A stretch of 22,857 bases of DNA from Armatimonadota bacterium (GCA_003695835.1 RFHN01000213.1:1-22857), one strand, 5' to 3'; positions 1 to 8,800 are shown, numbered from the stretch's first letter. Program-made: numbers and translations. Notes: generated by a model not told the origin, from the letters alone.

Positions 1-405
1 CCATTCCACGCCCTTGGGAGGAACACTGTTGACCAGAATCAAGGCAGTGGGCCGCAAAGTTTCCGCGGCTTTCAGTACAAGTATGCCGCTCATACTTGCA
101 CCAATCAGGATGAATTTTTCGTTGGCTGGAGCCTGTTTCCGGACCTGCTCGACATAGTCCTCGACGGTCGTCTTGGCGAGGCCGCCGGCGGCTGGCTGGA
201 GGTCGGGGGCGAGGACAGTCCAACCGGCCTTCTCGAACTCTTCCTGCCAGAAACGCCATTCCCAGCCTCCGCCGCCCGCTCCATGAATCATGAGGGCGAC
301 CGGTTTAGCGGTTTCGGGCGCTGGGGTCTGTACTTGACTTGATTCTCCCGGTTGACGCCCGCATGCCGCGAGTCCGAGGATGAGGAACCCAACGAACAGG
401 CGCAT
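1..405 (-). CDS. Lipoprotein alpha/beta hydrolase, 3' end cut by window edge
   Basis: The reading frame runs from an ATG at 405 to the window edge without a stop, giving the first 135 residues. The N-terminus is a lipoprotein signal: a short hydrophobic stretch ending in a lipobox L-A-A-C (Cys15), so the mature protein is probably lipid-anchored. A Gln/Pro/Thr-rich linker follows, then an alpha/beta-hydrolase core. A strand with I-H-G-A-G-G-G-G at about residues 40-47 is the oxyanion-hole region. G-A-S-M-S-G at about residues 102-107 is the nucleophile elbow GxSxG, with a Ser nucleophile. The catalytic Asp and His would lie beyond the window. The substrate cannot be told; small esterases and RsbQ/salicylate-esterase-like hydrolases share this layout. 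It is divergent from rtcB. A TACAAT hexamer lies six bases before the ATG with no Shine-Dalgarno, so it may be translated from a leaderless mRNA. Confidence 0.8.
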   Translation of the reverse strand, partial: MRLFVGFLILGLAACGRQPGESSQVQTPAPETAKPVALMIHGAGGGGWEWRFWQEEFEKAGWTVLAPDLQPAAGGLAKTTVEDYVEQVRKQAPANEKFILIGASMSGILVLKAAETLRPTALILVNSVPPKGVEW

Positions 406-420
406 GGTTGTATTGTATCG
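406..420. promoter_or_regulatory. Probable divergent promoter between the hydrolase and rtcB
   Basis: This A+T-rich patch lies between two divergent genes. Read on the minus strand it gives TACAAT (412-417) six bases before the hydrolase ATG. Read on the plus strand it gives TATTGT (411-416), about 42 bases upstream of the rtcB ATG. No clear -35 box was seen on either side. Both promoters are inferences from position and hexamer match. Confidence 0.4.
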
Positions 421-457
421 GGTAGAGAGTGCGCTCTTGCCACGTAGAGAGAAAGAG

Positions 458-1633
458 ATGAAGGTTCTTGACGGCATTCCGGTCTGGGGCGATCCGGTGG
501 ACGAGGGTGCTCTGAGGCAGATCCAGACGTGCAAGGAGTCTGCCGTTCGCGCCGCGTTGATGGCGGATCACCACCTCGGCTACAGCGTGCCGATCGGAGG
601 GGTGGTGGCCTATGAGGACAAGATCAGTCCCTCCGGAGTGGGCTACGACATCGCGTGTGGCAACAAGGCGGTCCGCGTAGACGCCGACGTGGCCGATGTC
701 CGAAAGAACATCTCCAAAATCATGGACGACATCTGGAACACGCTCTCGTTCGGCATCGGCATGAAGAACAACGAGCGTGTGGACCACGAACTGTTCGACG
801 ATGAGGCATGGAAGCTGGAGCCGGCTCGCTCCGTCAAGCAGAAGGCGCGGGAGCAGCTGGGCACGATCGGTGGCGGCAATCACTATGTAGATCTCTTCGT
901 GGACGAAGAGGATCGTGTCTGGATTGGCGTGCACTTTGGTTCGAGGGGATTTGGTCATACAGTTGCTTCCTATTTCATTCGGAAGGGTGGCGGTCGCGAC
1001 GGTATGTTCGTCGAGCCGGTGCTGTTGGATGTTCGTTCGAGCATCGGGGCGGACTATCTCGCGCAGATGGAGTTGGCAGGCCGTTATGCCTACGCCGGTC
1101 GGGACTGGGTGTGCGATCGAGTCGCGAAAATCCTGGGGGCGCGGATCGTCGAGGAAGTTCACAACCACCATAACTTCGCTTGGAAAGAGCGCCATGGAGG
1201 GAGGGATCTGTGGGTCGTCCGCAAAGGCGCAACGCCGGCTTTCCCGGGCCAGCGCGGGTTCGTGGGTGGTTCGATGGGAGATATCAGCGTCATCCTCGAG
1301 GGCGTGGATTCGGACGAATCGAAGGCGGCGCTGTACTCGACGGTTCATGGTGCGGGGCGGGTGATGTCGCGGACGCAGGCGGCGGGCAAGCGAAAGTGGG
1401 GCAAGAAGAAAGGCTCCACAGGCGGACAGATCACCCGCGCCATGATGATGGACTGGGTGCGGAAGATGGGCGTCGAGCTTCGGGGAGCCGATACCGACGA
1501 GTCGCCTCACTGCTACAAGAGGTTGCCGGACGTCTTGGCGGAACATGGGAAGACGATCCGAATCGTGCATACGCTCCAACCGATCGGCGTCGCCATGGCG
1601 GGGCCGGACGTCTACGACCCGTACAAGGACTGA
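458..1633 (+). CDS. rtcB: RtcB-family RNA ligase (3'-phosphate/5'-hydroxyl ligase family)
   Basis: The 391-residue product matches the RtcB family, cytoplasmic Mn/GTP-dependent ligases that join RNA 2',3'-cyclic phosphate or 3'-phosphate ends to 5'-OH ends. Visible motifs in order are G-Y-D-I-A-C-G (metal Asp and Cys), G-G-G-N-H-Y, H-F-G-S-R-G, H-N-H-H-N, R-K-G-A-T-P-A-F-P-G, G-S-M-G, and V-H-G-A-G-R carrying the His that is guanylylated in studied members. I chose the ATG at 458 because AGAGAAAGAG precedes it. The longer in-frame start at 380 would run through the divergent promoter and hydrolase gene. Two departures stand out. The usual HRKGAT reads V-R-K-G-A-T, and the C-terminal V-K-G, whose Lys contacts GMP in archaeal RtcB, is replaced by V-A-M-A-G plus a tail ending P-Y-K-D. 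It is therefore a divergent subfamily whose substrate may differ (tRNA splicing or RNA repair). No rtcA or rtcR is adjacent. Confidence 0.88.
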   Translation: MKVLDGIPVWGDPVDEGALRQIQTCKESAVRAALMADHHLGYSVPIGGVVAYEDKISPSGVGYDIACGNKAVRVDADVADVRKNISKIMDDIWNTLSFGIGMKNNERVDHELFDDEAWKLEPARSVKQKAREQLGTIGGGNHYVDLFVDEEDRVWIGVHFGSRGFGHTVASYFIRKGGGRDGMFVEPVLLDVRSSIGADYLAQMELAGRYAYAGRDWVCDRVAKILGARIVEEVHNHHNFAWKERHGGRDLWVVRKGATPAFPGQRGFVGGSMGDISVILEGVDSDESKAALYSTVHGAGRVMSRTQAAGKRKWGKKKGSTGGQITRAMMMDWVRKMGVELRGADTDESPHCYKRLPDVLAEHGKTIRIVHTLQPIGVAMAGPDVYDPYKD

Positions 1634-1642
1634 CTGCTCGCC

Positions 1643-1664
1643 ATAGTATACTGGTGTATACTAT
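1643..1664. promoter_or_regulatory. Putative SOS operator, perfect palindrome, at imuB start
   Basis: Perfect inverted repeat with 9-bp arms (ATAGTATAC and GTATACTAT) around the spacer TGGT. The core AGTATAC-N4-GTATACT recurs at the starts of the dnaE2-like gene and the shortened Y-family gene. The right arm contains TATACT (1657-1662), which fits a -10 element only 4-7 bases before the GTG start codons of imuB, so a bound repressor would block transcription directly. LexA as the binding protein is inferred from the three target genes. The sequence differs from the canonical Gram-positive (GAAC-N4-GTTC) and E. coli (CTGT-N8-ACAG) boxes. Confidence 0.75.
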
Positions 1665-1666
1665 CC

Positions 1667-2902
1667 GTGGTGAGGCGGATTGCCTTTGTGCGGTTCGATG
1701 GCTTCTACGCGGTGGCTCTCCAGTCCGCTCGCCTGGCGCTGCGAGGGACGGCTTTCGGAATCCTGAAGGAGGGGCGCGTGTTGGATGCTTCCGGCGGCGC
1801 TCGGCGCTTGGGCTTGGTCCCGGGGTTGACGCTGGGGGAGGCCCGCTCCGTGATTCGAGCAGCGCAGAAGGGGATGGGCGTTGCGCCAGCGCTGATCGAG
1901 TATGAAGAGGAGGATTTCCTCCCTTACGCGCGCCGGTGGCTGGACGGTTGTTTGGGCTATAGTCACATCGTCGAGCCGGAGGGGCACCACGCGGCGTTTT
2001 TGGATCTCAGCGCCTTGGCAAGGGCGGAGGAGGTGGTACCACAACTGACAGAGGACCTGTACCACCGGATCGGCATTTGCCCTCGGGTGGGTCTGGCGAG
2101 TTCGAAGTTGGTCGCTCGCATTGCAGCCGATGTATGTCCTGGGCAACCGATGGAGCGAGAGGATGTGTTCCTCGCCAATCAGCCGTTGGAGAGATTGTGG
2201 ATGGTGGAGGATCGGGTTCTGCGACGTTTGCTGTTTCTTGGATTTCGAACGATTGGAGAGGTCGCCTCGTTGCCGGTTTCGGCGCTGGTACGACAGTTCG
2301 GTCGCGAGGGGATTCGGATCTCTTATTTGGCGCAAGGGAGAGATCCGAGCGAGGTACGAGCGGAGTATCCGCGTGACGAAGTCTATGTCCGTGTGCTGTT
2401 TCCTCAACCGGTCCGGCTCGCACAGGAGTTGGAGGCGGGGATTCGTCGCGCAGCGGAGCGTTTGAGCGAGACGTTGCGCAAACGGGACGCGCAGGCGCGG
2501 AAGGTTTCGCTCACGTTAGAGTATGACGGTTTTCGCGTTGTACAGGCGTCGCGAACGTTCGTTCGTCCGTTGCAATCGGTGGGATCGTTGCTCACGGCGT
2601 TGCGTTTGACGTTGCGCAAGCTTTCCATCGAGGAAGAGGTGTATGCGTTGGGAGCCAGGCTGCCGGAGTTGGAGTCGGTGGCGGCTTCCCAACGTTCCCT
2701 GTTGTCCTCTCGGGAAGAGGAGAAGGCTCGGCGCTTGGAGCAGAGCCTTCGGGAACGCTTCGGAAAGGACGCAATTCGCCGGGCTTCGGAGGTGCCTATG
2801 ACGCGCCGCGATCGGCTTTTGGCCCTGATTCAGGAGCGATACCGGCAATATGGCGGGCTTCATTGCCCTGAAGATCCCGCCGAGATTGCCGATGATGAAT
2901 AA
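1667..2902 (+). CDS. imuB: ImuB-like Y-family polymerase homologue, catalytic residues lost
   Basis: The 411-residue product has Y-family architecture: palm/fingers (about 1-175), helix-hairpin-helix thumb (about 180-225), little finger (about 237-335) and a C-terminal tail. Metal-binding residues are gone. The first catalytic Asp position (DxD in DinB, D7 in Dpo4) is Arg9 in V-R-F-D-G-F-Y. The Asp-Glu pair of S-I-D-E-A-Y-L-D is His108-Ala109 in G-H-H-A-A-F-L-D. Q-R-S-L-L at 342-346 resembles a beta-clamp-binding motif, followed by the family-typical L-R-E-R-F-G. This is the ImuB pattern: a non-catalytic adaptor thought to bring the error-prone polymerase DnaE2/ImuC to the sliding clamp. Two GTG codons (1667, 1670) are possible starts. 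No Shine-Dalgarno fits because the operator ends 2 bp upstream, and spacing from TATACT favours leaderless initiation near 1667-1670. No imuA or dnaE2 follows; the next gene is convergent. Confidence 0.85.
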   Translation: MVRRIAFVRFDGFYAVALQSARLALRGTAFGILKEGRVLDASGGARRLGLVPGLTLGEARSVIRAAQKGMGVAPALIEYEEEDFLPYARRWLDGCLGYSHIVEPEGHHAAFLDLSALARAEEVVPQLTEDLYHRIGICPRVGLASSKLVARIAADVCPGQPMEREDVFLANQPLERLWMVEDRVLRRLLFLGFRTIGEVASLPVSALVRQFGREGIRISYLAQGRDPSEVRAEYPRDEVYVRVLFPQPVRLAQELEAGIRRAAERLSETLRKRDAQARKVSLTLEYDGFRVVQASRTFVRPLQSVGSLLTALRLTLRKLSIEEEVYALGARLPELESVAASQRSLLSSREEEKARRLEQSLRERFGKDAIRRASEVPMTRRDRLLALIQERYRQYGGLHCPEDPAEIADDE

Positions 2903-3006
2903 CAAGTCGGGGGCGCGGCGATACGCAGCCAGCCAGTCACAGCAGCAGATGGGTCAGGACCAGATGCACGTATCAGCCTCCTCCTCTTCCGCGCCCCGAC
3001 CTTGTT
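2901..3006. terminator. Long imperfect inverted repeat between convergent genes, likely bidirectional terminator
   Basis: Arms at 2901-2918 and 2989-3006 are 18 bp each and near-complementary (AACAAG-TCGGGG-GCGCGG against CCGCGC-CCCGACC-TTGTT, one small shift). They enclose 70 nt that hold a second pair, GATACG (2920-2925) and CGTATC (2969-2974). On the plus strand the right arm runs into TTCTTTT. It overlaps the imuB stop and ends 3 bp before the stop of the minus-strand gene. A two-way terminator is the simplest reading. The loop is much longer than usual, so a structured RNA or small mobile-repeat remnant is possible. Confidence 0.55.
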
Positions 3007-3009
3007 CTT

Positions 3010-4431
3010 TTAACGAGCCGCCGCCGCGACCTGGCCCGCCACCACGCAGCCACCATATCCGCCGTCCAGATTGATCACGGACCGGAAGCCGTGCTGCAGC
3101 AATAGGCTGGTCGCGATCGCCGACCTCCCGCCGCTCTGGCAGTAGACGAGAGTTCGCTTGCTCGGGTCCAACTCGCCGATCCGATCCGGTAGGCGTCCCA
3201 GAGGGATGTTGACCGCGCCCGGCAGGTGTCCAGCTTCGTATTCGAGCGGCGTGCGGACGTCGAGAATCACCTCGGCGTTGTCGCAGGCGAGCTTCGCGCT
3301 TGCAGCGTCCGCCCACTCGACCGTTTCCAGCCGACCAGCGCTCTCCGCGTCCGCGAGAACTTCTCCGCCACTCCAGCCGATGACTTCGTCGAGACCGATG
3401 AGCGCCAAATCACCGACCGCTTCAAGGACCTGCGCCTCGTTCTCGCCGATGAGCACGATCGGTTGCTCATAGGAAACGAGCCAGCCCGCCCAGTTGACGA
3501 ACGAGCGTCCTTCCGGAATGTTCAGCGACCCGCGCACGTGCCCCTCGGCGAACTTCGCGCGTTCCCGAACGTCCAAGACCGTAACGCCACCCTTGCCCAT
3601 GGCTTCGAACAACCGCTCAGCGCTCCATCGTTCGGGAAGGCGGATGCCGCCAAGGATCGCCGGCCCCATCTTGTTCATCCGTTTCATCTCTTTGAAGTAT
3701 TTCGGCGGGTCTGGCTGACCCTCCAGCACGGAGCGCACGAACTCGTTGGGGTCTTGAATGCGGAACGCCCAGCCGGCGCGTCGCTCATAGCCCAAGCTGC
3801 TCACCGGTACGCCGCCCAACCCCTTTCCGCAGGCGCTGCCCGCACCGTGGCCCGGGAAAATCAGCAAGGAATCGGGAAGGGAATCGAGAATCCGCAAGGA
3901 CTCATACAACTGTTTTGCGCCCGCTTCCATCGTTCCCGTCACGCCGGCCGCCTTTTCGAGAAGGTCCGGTCTTCCGACGTCTCCCACGAACACGAAGTCA
4001 CCGCTGAACAGTCCCAACGGCTCGGGCGAGGCGGCTTCGTCGGTGAGAAGGAACGATACATGTTCCGGAGTGTGGCCGGGAGTGTGGAGCACGTCCAGTC
4101 GCGCCGCGCCCGCTTGGATGGTGTCGCCGTGACGGATGAGGCGCACATTCGGCTCGTCGGCATAGGCGTACTTCCAGTTCTCGTCGCCCTCGTCTGAGAG
4201 GTAGAGGGTCGCTCCGGTCGCCTTCGCCAGTTCCCGCGCGCCGGAGAGGAAGTCGGCGTGAATGTGCGTCTCGGTGACGCCGACGAGGTTCAGCCCCTCG
4301 TCCTCGGCGGCTTCGATGTACTGGTCTATGTGTCGGTTCGGGTCAATGACGATCGCTTCACCGGAAGCGGGACAACCTACGAGATAGCTTGCTTGGGCGA
4401 GCTTGTCGTTGTAAAAACGTTTGAGAATCAT
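3010..4431 (-). CDS. Persulfide dioxygenase-like MBL-fold protein with two rhodanese domains
   Basis: The 473-residue product starts with an ETHE1/persulfide-dioxygenase-type metallo-beta-lactamase domain (about 1-240). T-H-I-H-A-D-F gives His56, His58 and Asp60. H-T-P-G-H-T-P-E-H contains His120, F-S-G-D-F contains Asp145 and P-G-H-G contains His195. In ETHE1 and CstB relatives these residues bind one iron, which oxidises glutathione or coenzyme A persulfide to sulfite. Two rhodanese domains follow. The first (about 265-365) lacks a catalytic Cys at the expected loop (L-I-G-E-N-E). The second (about 370-470) has V-Y-C-Q-S-G-G-R-S with Cys431, so it can carry a persulfide. Length and fold order resemble CstB-type sulfide-detoxifying fusions. 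The ATG at 4431 follows TATACT with a six-base gap and no Shine-Dalgarno, suggesting a leaderless transcript. Substrate identity is inferred from family only. Confidence 0.85.
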   Translation of the reverse strand: MILKRFYNDKLAQASYLVGCPASGEAIVIDPNRHIDQYIEAAEDEGLNLVGVTETHIHADFLSGARELAKATGATLYLSDEGDENWKYAYADEPNVRLIRHGDTIQAGAARLDVLHTPGHTPEHVSFLLTDEAASPEPLGLFSGDFVFVGDVGRPDLLEKAAGVTGTMEAGAKQLYESLRILDSLPDSLLIFPGHGAGSACGKGLGGVPVSSLGYERRAGWAFRIQDPNEFVRSVLEGQPDPPKYFKEMKRMNKMGPAILGGIRLPERWSAERLFEAMGKGGVTVLDVRERAKFAEGHVRGSLNIPEGRSFVNWAGWLVSYEQPIVLIGENEAQVLEAVGDLALIGLDEVIGWSGGEVLADAESAGRLETVEWADAASAKLACDNAEVILDVRTPLEYEAGHLPGAVNIPLGRLPDRIGELDPSKRTLVYCQSGGRSAIATSLLLQHGFRSVINLDGGYGGCVVAGQVAAAAR

Positions 4432-4437
4432 ACTCTT

Positions 4438-4443
4438 AGTATA
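4438..4443 (-). promoter_or_regulatory. Probable -10 element of the MBL-rhodanese gene (leaderless)
   Basis: Read on the minus strand, TATACT lies exactly six bases before the ATG at 4431, placing the predicted transcription start at or next to the A of the start codon. The surrounding GTATACTA resembles one arm of the putative SOS operator, but the matching second arm is absent, so I treat it as a promoter only. Confidence 0.45.
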
Positions 4444-4489
4444 CGCCCGTTGCTCGCCTTCGACAGCAGGAGGCGAGGCTGTACCGGCG

Positions 4490-4514
4490 AATAGACGGGT
4501 AATCTTCGTCTATT
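4490..4514 (+). promoter_or_regulatory. 8-bp perfect inverted repeat just before the operon's ribosome binding site
   Basis: AATAGACG and CGTCTATT flank a 9-nt spacer. The repeat abuts the Shine-Dalgarno-like GGAGTAGGA (4515-4523) of the membrane-protein gene. As RNA it would form a hairpin immediately 5' of the ribosome binding site; as DNA it could be an operator. Another inverted repeat, CTCGCC/GGCGAG, lies at about 4453-4477. Confidence 0.45.
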
Positions 4515-4523
4515 GGAGTAGGA

Positions 4524-5891
4524 ATGAATCAACTGGAAGTAGGGTTGGCTTCCCTGGCGGGCATCGCAGCTCTCGTAGGATTCTTGCTTTCCCCCAAGCG
4601 CACGTCTCCGGTAACGGGCAAAGGGCTTGGAGCCTACGCCTTTGTGCTTCTTGTCGTGCTTGCAGTCGCTTCCGGCTTGACTACCCTCGGAAAGGGTCAA
4701 GAGGTCCTTGGGCATCCGATCCTTTGGGCGACCTGGCTTGTTTCCGTTCCGGTCATGGCGTTGCTCTTCCTCGACCGAGTACGCGAGCCTGCGCCGTCCG
4801 TTCACGCTGGCGTCGCTGGATTGGTGCTGCTTTTTGGCGCGCAGATGATCGAAGCGAGGCCCCTCGCCCTGGTTGCGTTCGGTGCGGTGTCGGCTCTGGT
4901 GGCGTATGGGATTCAGTCGCTGCGGCCGCTGGGCGTCTTCCTGCTCGGGGGCGGGCTTCTCGCCGCGATCGGAGAGCTGCGTTCGCCGGAGGGCTCTCTT
5001 TGGCTGCTTGGACCGGCAGTGCTCACGTGCCTCGCGGTTTCGCTCGTCGTGCGAGAGAGCCTCGCAAACCGCGTGGCGGCGATTTGGAGTTGGTTGGCGG
5101 CGACTGCAAGCTTGGCGTTGCTCGCGTGGATCGCGTTCGACCGATTGGGCGGTGGCCTTGTCCTGTTCGGGGTCTTTAGCGCTGGAGTAGCGGCAACGCC
5201 GGTTCTGACGCTGCTGACTCGCGAATCCTCTGGCCGTGACAACGCGTTGGTTCTTCTGCTCTCGGTTGCGGCCCTGATCGGCGCCGCAGGCTGGGCTTTC
5301 TCCCTGGAGCGTGGATTCGGAATGGCGGCCCTGCTGCTTGGTGGCACCGCCTCGGCGTTCGTCGTTCGCGAGCGGTTGACGATTGCGGCATGGGGGCCGG
5401 TGGCGGCGCTGGTCGTGTATCGGATTTTCGTCGAAACCCAAGTGGGAGGCTCGGTCGGCGTGGGTTTGGAGGCTCATTACGCTTCGATCGGTTTCCTGCT
5501 CGGGCTGCTCCTTCCGGCTCTGTATCATCGTTTGCCCGGGGGCTTGTCTTGGCGCAGCGGGCTCGCTTCGTTGTTTGTCTTACTCGTGACGGCGAGTATC
5601 GTTCTGTTCCTTGGCCAAGTCGGCGCGGTCGCGCTGCTTCTTGCGTCGGGCGTGGGCGCGGTGCTCGGCGCTCTGGCGGATCCGTCGGGCGAGGACGATT
5701 CGGCAAGCCGGGCCTACCTGCTGGGAGGGCTGGTCGGGGCCGTCGCCATGGTCGGTACCGCGATTGCGCCTGCGACGGTCGCCCGCACTACAAGGATCTC
5801 GCTTCTGGTCGGTACGGTTTTGTTCGGGGCGATCGCGCTTTTTGTGATTTACTATAAGGGACGTTTGATCTCTGAGGAGACAAAGGGATGA
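4524..5891 (+). CDS. Polytopic membrane protein of unknown function
   Basis: I do not recognise this 455-residue protein. It is almost entirely hydrophobic, with about 15-17 predicted membrane-spanning stretches rich in Leu, Ala, Gly and Val, joined by short loops carrying Arg and Glu. No transporter signature, catalytic motif or soluble domain is apparent; many weakly conserved multi-span proteins look like this. The start is set by GGAGTAGGA directly before the ATG. The stop overlaps the next start as ATGA, so translation is coupled to the alpha-2-macroglobulin gene. This suggests it works with that secreted or periplasmic protein in the cell envelope, perhaps as an anchor, flippase or energy-coupling partner. 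That role is inference from linkage alone. Confidence 0.75.
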   Translation: MNQLEVGLASLAGIAALVGFLLSPKRTSPVTGKGLGAYAFVLLVVLAVASGLTTLGKGQEVLGHPILWATWLVSVPVMALLFLDRVREPAPSVHAGVAGLVLLFGAQMIEARPLALVAFGAVSALVAYGIQSLRPLGVFLLGGGLLAAIGELRSPEGSLWLLGPAVLTCLAVSLVVRESLANRVAAIWSWLAATASLALLAWIAFDRLGGGLVLFGVFSAGVAATPVLTLLTRESSGRDNALVLLLSVAALIGAAGWAFSLERGFGMAALLLGGTASAFVVRERLTIAAWGPVAALVVYRIFVETQVGGSVGVGLEAHYASIGFLLGLLLPALYHRLPGGLSWRSGLASLFVLLVTASIVLFLGQVGAVALLLASGVGAVLGALADPSGEDDSASRAYLLGGLVGAVAMVGTAIAPATVARTTRISLLVGTVLFGAIALFVIYYKGRLISEETKG

Positions 5892-8800
5892 ATCTCATGC
5901 CGGGTCGAGTCTTGTCGTTGGCGCTCGTTGGGAGCCTTGCTGTCGCGCTGCTCGCGAATATGGTTTACGAGGAGCCGCCGACTGGAGCGGTTGAGGGACG
6001 CGTTACGTTTGCTGAGAACAAGAAGCCGTTTCCGAACGCCCGCGTGACGCTTGTCGAAGACACCGGATCCATGTTCGCTGAAGAAGAGCTTCGCGTTCGT
6101 ACGGCGAGGACCGACGAGGACGGTCGTTTCCTTTTCCATGGCGTTGAGGAGGGCTACTACCGGCTCCACGTTACGGGTCGGGCGCACGAAGACACGACGA
6201 CCGTCGTCCACGTCGTGGAAGGCAGCGTCACCGACGCCAAGCTGGTGCTCAATCCCGTCCAGCCCTATTTGCGATCCTGGGCGAACCGCTCCGTGATCCC
6301 GCCAAGCGAAGAACCAGCCGTGTTGGTTTCGGGATTCGTCACGGAAGACGAGCTGGAGTGGAGGGTCGCCCGACTGGAGGACGACTGGTGGAAGGGCGCT
6401 CAGGGCGCGTCTTTGGCCGACTGGGTGACCCGCCAGTGGTTCGCACCTCTTGATTCCATTCCGGAAGGCGCGAAGGTCGTAGCCACGGGACGCCACAGGA
6501 TCCAGAACCGCGACGTCGAAGGTGCGTTCACCGATCGCATCTCGTTTGGCGCCCTTGAAGAGGGGCTGTACCTGGTGCGAATTGCCGCTGGGCCGCTCCG
6601 TTCGTACTCTTCCGTCTTCGTTTCCTCGATCGGCATGATCGCCAAATCGGACGGAAAGAAGGACTTCTTTTACGTTAGCCATGTGGAGACAGGGGAGCCG
6701 GTGGTGGGTGTCGAGATTGTGGATCTGAATACGCGCGCCAGGATTGGCAAAACCGATGCCAACGGAACCCTCGAGCTGCCGTCGTCCAGCCAGGGAGACC
6801 ACAAGTGGCTGGGAGTCATCGGCACGTCCGCCGCTCCGGTGTACGCGTGGAACCCACCGTCAGACCGCATGATCCGCCTCTTCTTCTACACCGATCGCCC
6901 GATTTACCGCCCCGGCGAGACCGTTCGCTTCAAGGCCGTGGTTCGCGATCTGGTAGGGGATCAGTACCAGATTCCTGCGAACGAAGCGGTGCACTTGCAG
7001 TTCTCCGACTGGGACTCCAACCTGCTCGGCGAGCAGGCCTATACGACTTCAGCCAGCGGAACCTTTTCGGGAGAGTTCGCGCTCAGTCCAGAGGTAGCGC
7101 CGGGCGGCCTCACGATCGAATGGCAGGTGGGCGAAGCGACCGGGGCGACCTATGTGCAACTGGCCGACTACGAGAAGCCGATGTACGAGGTCTCAGTCAA
7201 GCCCGAGCAAAAAGGGATTCTGTCCGGAGATCGTGCACGATTTACGATTGAAGCAAAGTACTATTTCGGCGCACCCGCGGTGGGCAAGAAGGTAGACGTG
7301 GCCGTTTCGCGCCGCGAGCTGTACGGGTGGGAGCGGAACCCAGCGTTCAGCCATGAAGACGACTGGTACTACTACGAAGACGAATCCTACGGAGATTGGG
7401 TCCAAGACCTGGAAGTTACCACCGACGAGAACGGCCGGGCTACCGTGACCCTCAGACCGGAAACCAGCGAGATGGACGAGAGGTGGACGGTGACCGCCTA
7501 CGTATCGGACGAAGGCGGCGGGTACGGACAGGGAGAGGCGAGCGTGGACGTGCTGCGCGCAGGTGTTTCGGTAAGCGTAGACCAGTCCGTCTATATGCTC
7601 CAGCCCGGCGCGGAGACTTCCGTGACCGCCCTCGTTCTCGACCTCAATGGCGAACCCGTCCGCGGCGCCAACGTCGTCGCCGAGATCCAAACCTTGGACT
7701 GGATCAATCGCAAGGAAGTGGTGCACACGTTTGCGAGGAGCACGTTCCAATCGGGTTCGAATGGAGAGATCGTCATCCCGGTTCGGGCCAGCGGATCGGA
7801 CAGCTTTCGTGTCGCCGTGAAAGCGCGGGACTCGGGCGGCCGAGAGACGGTTGCGTACGCTTTCTACTACGTGTATGGTAGCGACTTCGATACGCCGAGC
7901 GGCGCCCTCGAAGTGATCACGGATAAGAAAACGTACCGTCCGGGAGATGTATGCACGCTGGCCATCCGCGCCGACAAGCCGGGCGGAGCGGCTCTGGTGA
8001 CGATCGAGGGGGATCGGTTGTATGAATCCCGCGTCGTACGTCTGGACCGTCCCGTAACTCTCGTGGAAGTGCCGATCGTCACGGCATATGTCCCGAACGT
8101 GGACGTGCAAGTCTCCCGCATTTGGGACGCGAATTACGTAGTCGCTCGCGCCGAAGTGATCACCGATCCGACCACGCGCAAGCTGACCGTTACCGTAACA
8201 CCGGAGCGGGATCAAGCGCGCCCGGGTGAAACGGTACCCCTGCAGATCCGAACGAGCGTGGACGGGGAACCGGTGTCTGCCGAACTTGCCCTGACCGTCG
8301 TGGACGAGGCGCTCTATGCGATCCGAGAGGACACCGCGGACATCCTACGAGAGTTCTATCCGAGAAAGTGGAACCAGGTCTCGACCTCTTCGTCCATCGA
8401 GGAGGCGTTTCTGGACAGTGGGCCGAAGGACTTTGCGCCCCTCGAAGTTCGAGAGGACTTCAAAGATGTCGCGCTCTGGCTACCCGACGTGAAGACGGAT
8501 GAAAACGGCGAAGCGCGGGTAACCGTAACGTTCCCTGACAACCTCACGACCTGGCGCTGCACGGCGGTAGGCGCAACGCTGGACACGCACGTTGGCAAGG
8601 GCGTGGGGCGAGTCCGCGTCTCTCTCCCGCTGTCCGTTACCGTCAGCTCGCCAAGCGTCGTGGTCGAGGGAGATCGGTTCCTCGTCGAGGCGACGATTCG
8701 GAACGACACCGGTCGCGCGGTTCGCGTGAACGTGACGGGGAGCGCAGAAGGCGCGCAGCTGGAGGGCGAGAACCAGCGCTTCGAGATGCCGAATGGCTCG

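Noticed and set aside
380..457. Upstream in-frame ATG for rtcB
   Set aside because: It would overlap the hydrolase gene and the divergent promoter; RtcB homologues begin near the ATG at 458, which has a purine-rich ribosome binding site.
305..1579. Long minus-strand open frame opposite rtcB
   Set aside because: It lies antisense to clear RtcB motifs and has no family resemblance; it is an artefact of G+C-rich codon use.
4432..4450. GTATACTA at the MBL gene promoter as a fourth SOS operator
   Set aside because: Only one arm is present; the expected second arm reads GAGCAAC. It is explained by the -10 element.
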